A stretch of DNA of 64,000 bases from Arthrobacter sp. ov118 (GTDB lineage: Bacteria; Actinomycetota; Actinomycetes; Actinomycetales; Micrococcaceae), in assembly GCF_900116495.1 (NCBI RefSeq), contig NZ_FPAY01000004.1:186001-250000 (forward strand). The letters run 5' to 3'. The notes beneath the pieces were generated by a model. It ran no database searches, was not told the DNA's origin, and saw only the letters and a program-made list of their open reading frames with translations. A program made the position numbers and the translations under genes. Shown here one piece after another: positions 50,584 to 58,265 of the stretch (position 1 is its first letter; every line of letters begins with the position of its first letter).

Positions 50584-50811
50584 GGGACTGGAGAAGACAG
50601 GACCGGAGAAGACGTACACGACGGCGTACGGGACGGAGCCCGTCCCGTACCCAAGGAAGCACCGGACGATGAAGGAACGACGGCGGGCGCACCCTCCGGT
50701 CCCAGCGACAGCACGGACGATTCGACCAAGGCCACCGGCCCGGCTGAGGAGCAGGACAGTGAAACCCCGGACTCACGGGGCTTGACCACTGATACGGCAC
50801 CCGGCGACTAA
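50548..50811 (+). CDS. Small acidic, probably disordered protein with duplicated start
   Basis: An 87-residue acidic, Ser/Thr/Gly-rich protein with no hydrophobic core. It opens MSTEQN-MSTEQN because an exact 18-base tandem repeat duplicates the start codon. A second degenerate repeat, GTGED-RTGED, follows. The ribosome site GGAG lies before the first ATG. It is in tandem with the 81-aa gene upstream and the 173-aa helical protein downstream. No family recognised. Intrinsic disorder is inferred from composition. Confidence 0.6.
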   Translation: MSTEQNMSTEQNGTGEDRTGEDVHDGVRDGARPVPKEAPDDEGTTAGAPSGPSDSTDDSTKATGPAEEQDSETPDSRGLTTDTAPGD

Positions 50812-50857
50812 GGCGCCCGCTCCGCAGCAGACATCACCGTTACGAAAGGGCATGACC

Positions 50858-51379
50858 ATGAACGCGGAACAGCACGGGAACGACGCCTCCGGCGAGCGTT
50901 CGTTGGGCGCATACCTGCACAGTCACTTGATAGCCGCGGCAGCCGGGGAGCGTCTCTTCGAGCAGGCGGCCAAGGCCTGGAAGGACACACCGCACGGCGA
51001 CACCCTCACCCGGCTCACGGGAGAAGTGGGCGCAGACAAGGCCGCCCTTTACGGCATTGCCGATGAGCTTGGGTTGGCCATCCCCACCTATAAAAAGCCG
51101 TTTGCCTGGATCGGGGCGCATCTGGCGTCCCTTGGCCCGCTCAATCCGCTGCACGGCAGGAGCGGGGCCGCCGGACATCTTGAGCTCGAGGCCCTCATTA
51201 CTGCCGTCACCGGCAAGTCCCTGCTCTGGAAGACGCTCGTCATCCTGTCCCGCACCGACCCGCGCATCCAACAGGACAAGGTCGCCCATCTGCTGGACCA
51301 GGCAACGGAACAGCTGCGCGAACTCGAGAACCTGCTCCTGGAAACCACGGCGGACCGGTTCGCGGACACCGGCACGTAA
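50858..51379 (+). CDS. Ferritin-like four-helix protein of unknown function
   Basis: A 173-residue helical protein. SLGAYLHSHLIAAAAGERLFEQAAKAWKDTPHGDTLTRL, then LNPLHGRSGAAGHLELEALITAVTGKSLLW and LLDQATEQLRELENLLLETT match a conserved actinobacterial family I recall only as hypothetical. A four-helix bundle is likely. Metal ligands of true ferritins are not complete (His, Glu present but no ExxH pairs). ATG 50858 is preferred over 50852 because AAAGGG then has 7 bases spacing. The last codons DTGT and the stop are part of a 15-base tandem repeat. Confidence 0.7.
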   Translation: MNAEQHGNDASGERSLGAYLHSHLIAAAAGERLFEQAAKAWKDTPHGDTLTRLTGEVGADKAALYGIADELGLAIPTYKKPFAWIGAHLASLGPLNPLHGRSGAAGHLELEALITAVTGKSLLWKTLVILSRTDPRIQQDKVAHLLDQATEQLRELENLLLETTADRFADTGT

Positions 51380-51439
51380 GACACCGGCACGTGAGATTCC
51401 GGCATGTGAGATTCCGGTACGTGCGATTCCAGCGCTGGG
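51365..51439 (+). repeat. 15-bp tandem repeat carrying three successive in-frame stop codons
   Basis: Five 15-base units start at 51365, 51380, 51395, 51410 and 51425: GACACCGGCACGTAA, GACACCGGCACGTGA, GATTCCGGCATGTGA, GATTCCGGTACGTGC, GATTCCAGCGCTGGG. The first ends with the gene's TAA. The next two each end with an in-frame TGA. The remaining copies have lost the stop. Confidence 0.9.
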
Positions 51440-51494
51440 GGCCTCAGTGAGCCGAAGCCCCCAGCGCGCCGCGGTTCTCAGCGGGCCGCGGTTC

Positions 51495-51956
51495 TCAGCG
51501 CGCCGCGACGAGGGCCTGGGGTGCGGCCTGTTTCATCCGGGTTTGCAGCCAGCGCAGTTGGATGGCGGTTTCGGCGTCGCATTTCGCCACGACCTCGAGC
51601 AATTCCTTATCGCGCAGTGCTGAGCCAGCCTGTTTGACCATCGTCCATGTGATGTCCACGAGGCTCGCCAGCAGGTATAGGTCCTGCAGGTCGCGCAGGA
51701 GCCCCACGGGGCCCTCGCGGGTCGTGGACAGGCCCTCGGCATGGAGTCGCTCCGGCTCGTTGTCCTCGCGGCTTTCGCCGTAGCGCTGCAGGACGGGATG
51801 CAGGAGTTCCCCATGACGGTCACACTGCCCCGCCAGGGTGCGGCAGAGGAAGTGGACGTCCGGCTCGGCGCCGTGGCCCTCGGCAACCTGACGGAACGAT
51901 TCGGCGAGGGTCTGTTCCGCCTGGTGGAGCATACCCAGATAGATTTTCAGGTTCAT
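51495..51956 (-). CDS. Helical protein coupled to the molybdopterin oxidoreductase
   Basis: A 153-residue all-helical protein (MNLKIYLGMLHQAEQTLAESFRQVAEGHGAEPDVHFLC...CDRHGELLHPVLQRYGE...LLASLVDITWTMVKQAG). The spacing of Glu and His suggests a ferritin-like or hemerythrin-like bundle, but I cannot place metal ligands with confidence. Its ATG overlaps the stop of the molybdoenzyme gene (ATGA, 51953-51956), so the two are translationally coupled. A chaperone or electron-transfer partner of that enzyme is a reasonable guess only. Confidence 0.65.
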   Translation of the reverse strand: MNLKIYLGMLHQAEQTLAESFRQVAEGHGAEPDVHFLCRTLAGQCDRHGELLHPVLQRYGESREDNEPERLHAEGLSTTREGPVGLLRDLQDLYLLASLVDITWTMVKQAGSALRDKELLEVVAKCDAETAIQLRWLQTRMKQAAPQALVAAR

Positions 51957-54454
51957 CGCTGGCTCCCCTCCCGGGCATTGATCGCGTCAGGGAACCGGGG
52001 CGCCGGTTCCGCGCCCGGCGTTTCCGTGGCCTGGGCAGCGTCGCCACCGGTCGTGGCCGGGACCGGAGTCGCGCCGGGGGCCATGGCGGGCCGGGACGCC
52101 GTCGTGGTCGGGGCAGGCGCCGGTCCGGTGGCATCGCCGATCTTCTCCACCGCCACCGCCGCGTTCTTGAACATCGGCTGTTTGGATACCGGGTCCCATT
52201 CGGTGAGGGTCAGTTCGTTCGCAGCAGTAGGGTGCGGACCCGGGCTGCCGCCTGTTTCCCAGTAGCCGTAATGGAACGGGGCGAACACTGTCCCGGGGGC
52301 GATGCCGCTGACCCGTGCGGGCACCTCGATCCTGCCCCGGCGGGAGGTCACCCGGACCAGATCGCCTTCGGAGATTCCGAACCGGTCTGCGTCCTCCCGC
52401 GCCAGTTCCACCCAGGCCCGCGGTGCCGCATTGGTGAGGGGCCGGGAGCGGCCCGTTTTGGTGCGGGTATGGAAGTGGTACGCCGTGCGGCCGGTCGTAT
52501 ACCGGAGCGGGTGGTCCTCGTCAGGCTCCTCGTGCGGAGGATGAAACGGGGCGGTCTTGAACTGGGCCCGACCGCCGGGCCCCTGCGCGCGGAAGGCCTG
52601 GGCCCCCACCGTTGCGCCGGTCAGGAGGTCGTGGCCGTAGCTTTCACAGTAGTCTGGATCTGTGGGGAAAACGCCGTCGCCGTACAGCCGGTCTGTTCCG
52701 TCCGGGTGATCTTCGTTGCACGGCCACGGGATGCCGCTGCCGCCCCGCAACCGGTCGTAGGTGATGCCGGTGTAGTCGCACGGCCGTCCGCGGGAGCAGT
52801 TTTTCCAGGCCTCGAATGCGTCCTCGGGACCTGTCCAGTCCAGCAGCGGCGCACCTGCCAGAGTGGTGAATTCCATTCTGCGGGAGTAGTCGAGGAAGAT
52901 GTCCAGGTCGCTGCGGGCCTCACCTGGCGGGTCGACGGCCTTGTCGGAGAGGTGCACGACGCGGTTGACGTTGGTGAACGTTCCGGTTTTTTCGCCCCAG
53001 GCCGCTGCCGGCAGCACCACGTCCGCGTATTGTGCGGTTTCGGTGAGGTAGAGGTCCTGGACGACGAGGAAGAGATCCGGTTTGGTCAGAATGTCCCGGA
53101 TCCGGGGAAGTTGGGGCATGGAGACGGCCGGGTTCGTAGCGGAGATCCACAGGAAATTGATGGATCCTTGTTCGGCGTATCGGAAGATCTGCATGGCGTG
53201 GGTGGGCGGCGCCCAGTCCGGGATGGTCATCGGATCCACGTCCCAGAGTCTGGCCAGTTCCTTGATGTGATCGGGATTTTCCCAGTTGCGGAAACCCGGC
53301 AGGTCGCCGTCGGCGCCGCATTCCCTGTTGTTTTGGGCGGTGGGTTGGCCGTTCATCTGCAGGACCCCGCACCCTGGCCGGCCCAGCATTCCGCGCAGCA
53401 GGTGCAGATTGTTGACCTGGCAGGACGCGGCCGTGGCCTGGGAGGACTGGTAGAAACCCTGCAGCACCGTGGAAACGATCCGGTCCGAGGTGCCGAAGAT
53501 CCGGGCTGCCTCCCGGATGTCCGCCGCCGGGACGCCGCACGTGGCGGCCGCCGCCTCTGCCGTCCACGGTTCGACTGCCTTCCGGAGATCGTCCAGGCCC
53601 CGGGTGTGGTCACGGATGTAGCCGGTATCCTCCCAGCCCCGGGCGAGGATTTCGCGGACCAGGGCGTGCATAAGGGCCAGGTTGGTGCCGGGCCGGATGG
53701 CCAGGTGGACGTCGGCGTGGCGTGCAACTTCCGTGTCGCGCGGATCCACGCACACGATTTTGGGCCGGTCCGGGCCCGCGATTCGGTCCAGGACGCGGGA
53801 CCAGAGCACGGTTTGCGTCTCGGCCATGTTGTGGCCGTAGAGGAACAGCGCGTCGCAGCTGTCGACGTCGGTATAGGATCCTGGCTGGCCGTCGGCGCCG
53901 AACGACTCCTTCATGGCCGCTGCCGCCGTCGCGGTGCACAGCCGGGTGTTTCCGTCCATGTGCGGGGTGCCAATCCCTCCCTTTCCAACGACGGCCAGGG
54001 CGTAGTACTCCTCCAGGAAAAGCTGCCCGCTGGTATAGAAGCCGTGGCTGAGCGGGCCGCGCTCAGCCAGCAGGCTTCGACTCCGGTCCACGATCCGACG
54101 CATCGCCGTGTCCCAGTCACATTCGACCAGCTGCCCGTTGTCCCGGACCAAGGGACTGATCAGGCGGTCCTTGTTGGACACGCCTTGCCGGCTGGCGAAG
54201 AGCCCCTTCGGTCCCAGCCGCCCGTGGTTGACCAAGTCTTGGGCCCGGCCGCGGATGCCGACCATCGCGCCGTCCTTGACGGCGATGTCGCAGGCGCAGC
54301 CGTTGCTGCACAGCACGCAGGCGGACTGCACCCACCGGTCGACGTCGGCTTCCGCGACGCCGTCGTCGAGGACTTGGTCCACGCGGACCGGCCACAGGCC
54401 GTCGCGGGCATACGGGGTCCGGGACCCCCAAATGTTTGCTATCCGGTCGACCAC
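51953..54454 (-). CDS. Molybdopterin oxidoreductase (nitrate reductase/formate dehydrogenase-like) with altered FeS motif
   Basis: An 833-residue DMSO-reductase-superfamily protein. The N-terminal FeS region has Cys46, Cys49 and Cys53 (ACVLCSNGCACD). The expected fourth cysteine position, residue 81, is Gly (GRLGPKGL). The molybdenum ligand is probably Cys173 (GNTRLCTATA). Later motifs are LFLYGHNMAETQTVLW, NLHLLRGMLGRPGCGVLQMNGQPTAQNNRECGADGDLPGFRNW and the C-terminal molybdopterin domain (DADRFGISEGDLVRVTSRRGRIEVP). The tail of about 50 residues is Ala/Pro-rich. No twin-arginine signal, so it is cytoplasmic. The reaction is not identified. Confidence 0.85.
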   Translation of the reverse strand: MVDRIANIWGSRTPYARDGLWPVRVDQVLDDGVAEADVDRWVQSACVLCSNGCACDIAVKDGAMVGIRGRAQDLVNHGRLGPKGLFASRQGVSNKDRLISPLVRDNGQLVECDWDTAMRRIVDRSRSLLAERGPLSHGFYTSGQLFLEEYYALAVVGKGGIGTPHMDGNTRLCTATAAAAMKESFGADGQPGSYTDVDSCDALFLYGHNMAETQTVLWSRVLDRIAGPDRPKIVCVDPRDTEVARHADVHLAIRPGTNLALMHALVREILARGWEDTGYIRDHTRGLDDLRKAVEPWTAEAAAATCGVPAADIREAARIFGTSDRIVSTVLQGFYQSSQATAASCQVNNLHLLRGMLGRPGCGVLQMNGQPTAQNNRECGADGDLPGFRNWENPDHIKELARLWDVDPMTIPDWAPPTHAMQIFRYAEQGSINFLWISATNPAVSMPQLPRIRDILTKPDLFLVVQDLYLTETAQYADVVLPAAAWGEKTGTFTNVNRVVHLSDKAVDPPGEARSDLDIFLDYSRRMEFTTLAGAPLLDWTGPEDAFEAWKNCSRGRPCDYTGITYDRLRGGSGIPWPCNEDHPDGTDRLYGDGVFPTDPDYCESYGHDLLTGATVGAQAFRAQGPGGRAQFKTAPFHPPHEEPDEDHPLRYTTGRTAYHFHTRTKTGRSRPLTNAAPRAWVELAREDADRFGISEGDLVRVTSRRGRIEVPARVSGIAPGTVFAPFHYGYWETGGSPGPHPTAANELTLTEWDPVSKQPMFKNAAVAVEKIGDATGPAPAPTTTASRPAMAPGATPVPATTGGDAAQATETPGAEPAPRFPDAINAREGSQR

Positions 54455-54502
54455 GTCGCTCCTCTACCTTCGGGGCCCGGGGGCCTATGCTCCAAGCTCG
54501 GG

Positions 54503-54937
54503 TCAGCCGCGTCCCATGCCGGTGGACGGGTCCTGGCCGCCCTCGGACGGGTCGGCGCGGAGCGCGTCCGGGTCGGGGCTGGGCAGCCCTGCCGGTCCTG
54601 GCACGTCCCGCGGAACGTCCCCGGCCTCCGCGGGCTCTTCCGTCCCGGCATCCGGGCCTCCGCTGTGAGGTGCGTTGTCGGGGCGGCCGTCGTCGCGGCG
54701 AGCGTTTTCGAGGCCATCCGCTTCGGCTGGGGTACTCGTCTGCTGGCGTTGGCCCGTGCCTGGCACCTCGTCGTCGTCCGCGGCGTTGGAGCCCTCGCTG
54801 ATGGATGAATGGACCCGGATTTCCTCGTCCGGGTTCCCGGGCTCGGGCACATGCCCGTCATCGGTGGGCCGGGAGATCCCGGCCAGGTCCTCCATGGCGT
54901 TTTCTGCCGTTTTTTTGATGCCGTCGCCAATTCCCAT
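54503..54937 (-). CDS. Acidic protein with CsbD-like N-terminus
   Basis: A 144-residue protein that opens MGIGDGIKKTAENAMEDLAG, which resembles the start of CsbD-type stress proteins. The rest is acidic and Gly/Pro-rich and looks disordered. ATG 54937 has AAGGAG 7 bases upstream; the longer ORF is rejected. It is 48 bases upstream of the molybdoenzyme gene on the same strand and may be co-transcribed. The similarity is short, so family membership is tentative. Confidence 0.6.
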   Translation of the reverse strand: MGIGDGIKKTAENAMEDLAGISRPTDDGHVPEPGNPDEEIRVHSSISEGSNAADDDEVPGTGQRQQTSTPAEADGLENARRDDGRPDNAPHSGGPDAGTEEPAEAGDVPRDVPGPAGLPSPDPDALRADPSEGGQDPSTGMGRG

Positions 54938-55028
54938 CAGTTTGCTCCTTTGCTCGGCCTTGACGGTTCCAGAATTATCAGCATGCTTACAAATAGTCCA
55001 TAGTCGGCACGACACGGAAGGCACACCC

Positions 55029-55268
55029 ATGAGCAGCTACCACCCCGAAAATGACCCGGCCAACCCTGATCGGCGGGCGGCGGAGAACGCCGCGGAACAG
55101 TCCGACCGGGACCGCAACGGTGAAGAGACCACCGATCCTGCCGGTTCGGCCAACCCGGATCCGCTCAGCGGGAAGATCACCGGACTGGAGCCCGGCGGGG
55201 GAGTGCCTCCGGGAGAGACGCCCCCGGCCGAGGACCAGATGAGCCGGGATCAGGGGCACGACGAATAG
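55029..55268 (+). CDS. DUF6480 family protein
   Basis: A 79-residue acidic protein. Its second half, ITGLEPGGGVPPGETPPAED, is the signature I recall for DUF6480, an actinobacterial family of unknown role. The first half is low-complexity and acidic. The start ATG at 55029 has only a weak ribosome site. It is divergent from the CsbD-like gene. Like its neighbours it is hydrophilic and probably disordered. Confidence 0.75.
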   Translation: MSSYHPENDPANPDRRAAENAAEQSDRDRNGEETTDPAGSANPDPLSGKITGLEPGGGVPPGETPPAEDQMSRDQGHDE

Positions 55269-55298
55269 CGCCAGTGCCCGCCTCAGTCCTTCCCCAAC

Positions 55299-55330
55299 TT
55301 AATCCCTGTCGAGATTAATCCTTGTCAAGT
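55299..55330. repeat. 16-bp tandem duplication of a stop-codon region
   Basis: TTAATCCCTGTCGAGA (55299-55314) and TTAATCCTTGTCAAGT (55315-55330) are adjacent, 13 of 16 bases identical. On the minus strand each copy ends with GGATTAA or GGGATTAA. The inner copy contains the stop of the 115-aa gene and the outer copy carries a second TAA. Confidence 0.75.
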
Positions 55331-55662
55331 TCTGCCAGCAGGGATTTGGCTGCCTCGGCGATGTCGTCGTAGTTGTTCTGGGCGGCGCGGCTTTCGATGG
55401 CAAGGATTGCACAGCGGTGCAGGCGCTGGAAATCGCCGAACGGGAAGCTGTAGCGCCCCTTGGTCTCTTGCGTTTTCTCGCTGTCTTCGCCCAAATGCCA
55501 GCTCCCGTATGCGGCGTAGCCGTGCTTGTCGATGTAGCCGTTTTCCCGATCGCTGTCGGGAGCGTGCTCGCTCCAGTCATCGCGGGTGTCCCGCGCGAAT
55601 CTGGAGTCTTTGATGAGCTGACGGGCCTGGTTGAGCGCCGTCTTGTTGAGCTTGATGGTCAT
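55315..55662 (-). CDS. Conserved hypothetical protein
   Basis: A 115-residue soluble protein: MTIKLNKTALNQARQLIKDSRF, then DRENGYIDKHGYAAYGSWHLGED, KGRYSFPFGDFQRLHRCAILAIESRAAQ and a C-terminal helix ending LDKD. The pattern of aromatic and charged residues looks conserved rather than random, and I recall similar actinobacterial proteins without a known role. ATG 55662 has AGGAGG 6-7 bases upstream; the longer ORF is rejected. Its stop lies in a tandem duplication. Confidence 0.7.
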   Translation of the reverse strand: MTIKLNKTALNQARQLIKDSRFARDTRDDWSEHAPDSDRENGYIDKHGYAAYGSWHLGEDSEKTQETKGRYSFPFGDFQRLHRCAILAIESRAAQNNYDDIAEAAKSLLAELDKD

Positions 55663-55741
55663 GGTGTTCCTCCTGCTGTCGGCCCGGTCGCCCGGGCCTA
55701 GTGGCCCAGTCCATTCGTTACCTGCAGCCCTATAATTCAGT

Positions 55742-57250
55742 ATGGACGCCGCCCAGAGTGTGGAGACTGAACGCAAATTCGATGTCGCCCGGCCAGAGCT
55801 ATCCCCGCCCCTGCAAAACCTGCGTGGCGTGAACCGCGTTGATGAGCCGGTGGAGCACTTGCTCGAGGCACAGTACTTCGACTCATCCGACCTGACGCTG
55901 GCCAGGCACCGCATCACACTGCGTCGGCGCTCAGGCGGCGAAGACGACGGATGGCACTTGAAACTTCCGCTGGACGACGCCGACTCCCGCCGGGAGCTGC
56001 AGGAGCCCCTCGGCACCGGGGACAGCCCACCCGAGGCCCTCGTGCGGCAGATCAGGGTGCACCTGCGCGGGAGAAAGCTCGTCCCGGTGGTCAGGTTGAG
56101 CACCCGCCGCGTCGTGCACCGGCTTCGGGGCGCCGACGACAAGGTATTGGCCGAAATCGCCGATGACCACGTGCACGCCGAACCGCTCCTGCCTGGCCGG
56201 GCAGGGCATGACTGGCGGGAGTGGGAAGTTGAACTGGTGGCCGGTGGCCCTGATCTCCTCGATGCGGTCCAAGACAAGTTCGCCGCCGCTGGAGTGCACC
56301 GGGCAGGCCACGCCTCCAAACTCGCCCGCGCGTTAGGAAGTTTGCATCCTGAACCGGCAACGCCGCCGGACCGGACCGGCTCCGGGACTGCCGGGCGAAT
56401 GCTGAGGGCCTACGTGAACGAACAGGTCCAGGCGCTGCAGGAGCAGGATCCGCAGGTCCGCGACCGCGTCCCCGATGCCGTGCACCAGATGCGGGTGGCC
56501 ACCCGGCGGCTGCGCTCGGCGCTGGCCACGCAACGGCGCCTGCTCGAGCCGGAGCCAGCGGCCGCCCTGCGCGCGGAACTGAGATGGCTCGCCGGAGTCC
56601 TTGGCGAGGTGAGGGACACCGAGGTCATGCAGGAGCGCCTCCTTGAGTTGTTGGCCACCGAACCGCCGGAGCTTGTGATGGGTCCGGTAGCCCGCCGCAT
56701 CAATGAGGAGCTCTCGGCGGCTTACAGTGACCATTACCGCACCCTGCTCGAGACGATGGATCAGGAGCGGTACTTCCGGCTCCTGGATTCCCTCGACGAG
56801 TTCCGGAAGGATCCGCCGCTGACGGCCAAGGCCGACAAAAAGCCCAAGTCGGCGTCCGCGGCCATCGGGAAGGACGGGAAGCGCCTGCGCAAAGCCGTGA
56901 AGGCCGCCCGGTCCAACCGCGGAACCCCTCACGGCGATGAGTCCCTTCACGAGGCCCGCAAAGCCGCCAAACGGCTCCGTTACGCGGCCGAAGCCGCCGC
57001 CGCAGTCGACGCCAAGCAGGCCGGCCAGCTGGAACAGGCAGCGCACAGCATCCAGAAGGTCCTCGGCCGGCACCAGGACAGCGTCGTTGCCCGCGAGGTG
57101 CTGCGCCGCCTGGCCGGCGAGGCCTTTCTGCAGGGCGAAAACGCCTTTTCGTACGGGCGACTCCACGCCCTCGAACAAAACCTAGCCGCCGAAACAGAGA
57201 CGGACTTTTACGACAGCTGGACGACCTTCCCCGCCAAACTCCTCAAATAG
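55742..57250 (+). CDS. CYTH-CHAD domain protein (inorganic polyphosphate/triphosphate-related)
   Basis: A 502-residue protein. Residues 5-200 form a CYTH triphosphate-tunnel domain with the ExExK motif ETERKF and strands RHRITLRRRSGG, WHLKLPL and LAEIADDHVHAE. Residues about 215-500 form a CHAD helical domain with conserved histidines (VPDAVHQMRVATRRLRSAL, ESLHEARKAAKRLRYAAEAA). CHAD domains bind polyphosphate and CYTH domains cleave triphosphates. Together they suggest a role in polyphosphate handling. The linker at about 365-385 is Lys-rich. It is followed 40 bases later by an NmrA-like gene. Confidence 0.88.
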   Translation: MDAAQSVETERKFDVARPELSPPLQNLRGVNRVDEPVEHLLEAQYFDSSDLTLARHRITLRRRSGGEDDGWHLKLPLDDADSRRELQEPLGTGDSPPEALVRQIRVHLRGRKLVPVVRLSTRRVVHRLRGADDKVLAEIADDHVHAEPLLPGRAGHDWREWEVELVAGGPDLLDAVQDKFAAAGVHRAGHASKLARALGSLHPEPATPPDRTGSGTAGRMLRAYVNEQVQALQEQDPQVRDRVPDAVHQMRVATRRLRSALATQRRLLEPEPAAALRAELRWLAGVLGEVRDTEVMQERLLELLATEPPELVMGPVARRINEELSAAYSDHYRTLLETMDQERYFRLLDSLDEFRKDPPLTAKADKKPKSASAAIGKDGKRLRKAVKAARSNRGTPHGDESLHEARKAAKRLRYAAEAAAAVDAKQAGQLEQAAHSIQKVLGRHQDSVVAREVLRRLAGEAFLQGENAFSYGRLHALEQNLAAETETDFYDSWTTFPAKLLK

Positions 57251-57290
57251 CGGTCGCGGGCCCGGCGAAGCAGGCTAGCGGGAGCACCAC

Positions 57291-58187
57291 ATGACTGATC
57301 CCAAACCGGTCCTCGTCGTCGGCGGCACGGGACACCTCGGCGGCCAGGTCATCGATGAGCTGAGGGGCCGGGGCAAGAAGGTCCGGGCCTTGGTCCGCCC
57401 CGGATCGGATGCCAGCAAGCTCGAAGCCAAGAACGTCGGGATTGCCCGGGGCGACATGCTCGCCCTTGACTCCCTCGTCGCTGCCATGACCGGCGTCGAC
57501 GCCGTGATCACCACTGCCGCCGGCTACACGCGGCGCGACAAGCAGGCGCTGGAGATCGACACGGCCGGCAACGCCAATCTCGCCCAAGCGGCAAGCCGGA
57601 CCAGCGTGCGGCGCTTCATCCTGACCAGCATCCTTACGTCCGACCAGACTCCGAGCGTCCCGCATTTCTGGCACAAGAAGGTGGCGGAAGACAAGCTGGA
57701 GGAGCTAGGGGTCCCGTTTGTCGCGCTTCGCCCCGGCGCATTCCTCGACCAGGTCACCCGGACGGGCGGCGACCCGTTCGAGAAGAAGCGGCTCATGTGG
57801 TTCGGAACCAAGACAGTTCCGCTGACCTTCGTCCTCACCTCCGACCTCGCGGGCTACCTCGCGGCCGCGGTCGACGCGGACGTCGTCGACGGCGAACGCA
57901 TCGACATCGGCTGGGACCGCCCGGTCAGCATGCAGGACGTCGCCGACATTGCCTCGCGCTTCGTGGGGGCGCAGGTCCGCGTCCGGGCGGTTCCAACAAG
58001 GCTGATCCGCGCCCTTGGTGCCACGCTCGGGCGGTTCGATCCGATGCTCCGGGACATGAGTGCCATGTTCGACTGGTTTGAGACGGGCAAGTACGTTGCC
58101 GATACCTCCCGCCAGGCCGAAGTGTTCGGACCGGTCCCCACCGCGGAGGAGGCAATCGCCCGATTTGCCCGGAGCCTGGGGCATTAA
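57291..58187 (+). CDS. NmrA-like / SDR-type NAD(P)-binding protein
   Basis: A 298-residue Rossmann protein. The cofactor motif VLVVGGTGHLGGQVIDELRGRGKKVRALVR is followed by the atypical-SDR pattern VDAVITTAAGY, RRFILTSILTS and VPFVALRPGAFLDQV. The catalytic Tyr-x3-Lys of classical SDRs is absent (HFWHKKVAEDKLE lies there), as in NmrA-type sensors and related reductases. It could be a quinone or redox sensor or an oxidoreductase. It is on the same strand as the CYTH-CHAD gene. Confidence 0.82.
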   Translation: MTDPKPVLVVGGTGHLGGQVIDELRGRGKKVRALVRPGSDASKLEAKNVGIARGDMLALDSLVAAMTGVDAVITTAAGYTRRDKQALEIDTAGNANLAQAASRTSVRRFILTSILTSDQTPSVPHFWHKKVAEDKLEELGVPFVALRPGAFLDQVTRTGGDPFEKKRLMWFGTKTVPLTFVLTSDLAGYLAAAVDADVVDGERIDIGWDRPVSMQDVADIASRFVGAQVRVRAVPTRLIRALGATLGRFDPMLRDMSAMFDWFETGKYVADTSRQAEVFGPVPTAEEAIARFARSLGH

Positions 58188-58210
58188 GCGGGCCGGACCG
58201 TAACGCGCAA

Positions 58211-58240
58211 GGCCCCCGGCAGCCGCTGCTGCCGGGGGCC
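58211..58240. terminator. Bidirectional hairpin terminator
   Basis: Perfect 13-base arms GGCCCCCGGCAGC (58211-58223) and GCTGCCGGGGGCC (58228-58240) with a 4-base loop, between convergent genes. There is no U-tract, but the stem is very stable. Confidence 0.78.
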
Positions 58241-58265
58241 CGAGGGAACTGCGGGGTGCCGTGGC

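Noticed and set aside
52232..54808. 858-codon plus-strand ORF opposite the molybdoenzyme
   Set aside because: It is the antisense shadow of a gene with clear FeS and molybdopterin motifs. High GC leaves long open frames on the opposite strand.
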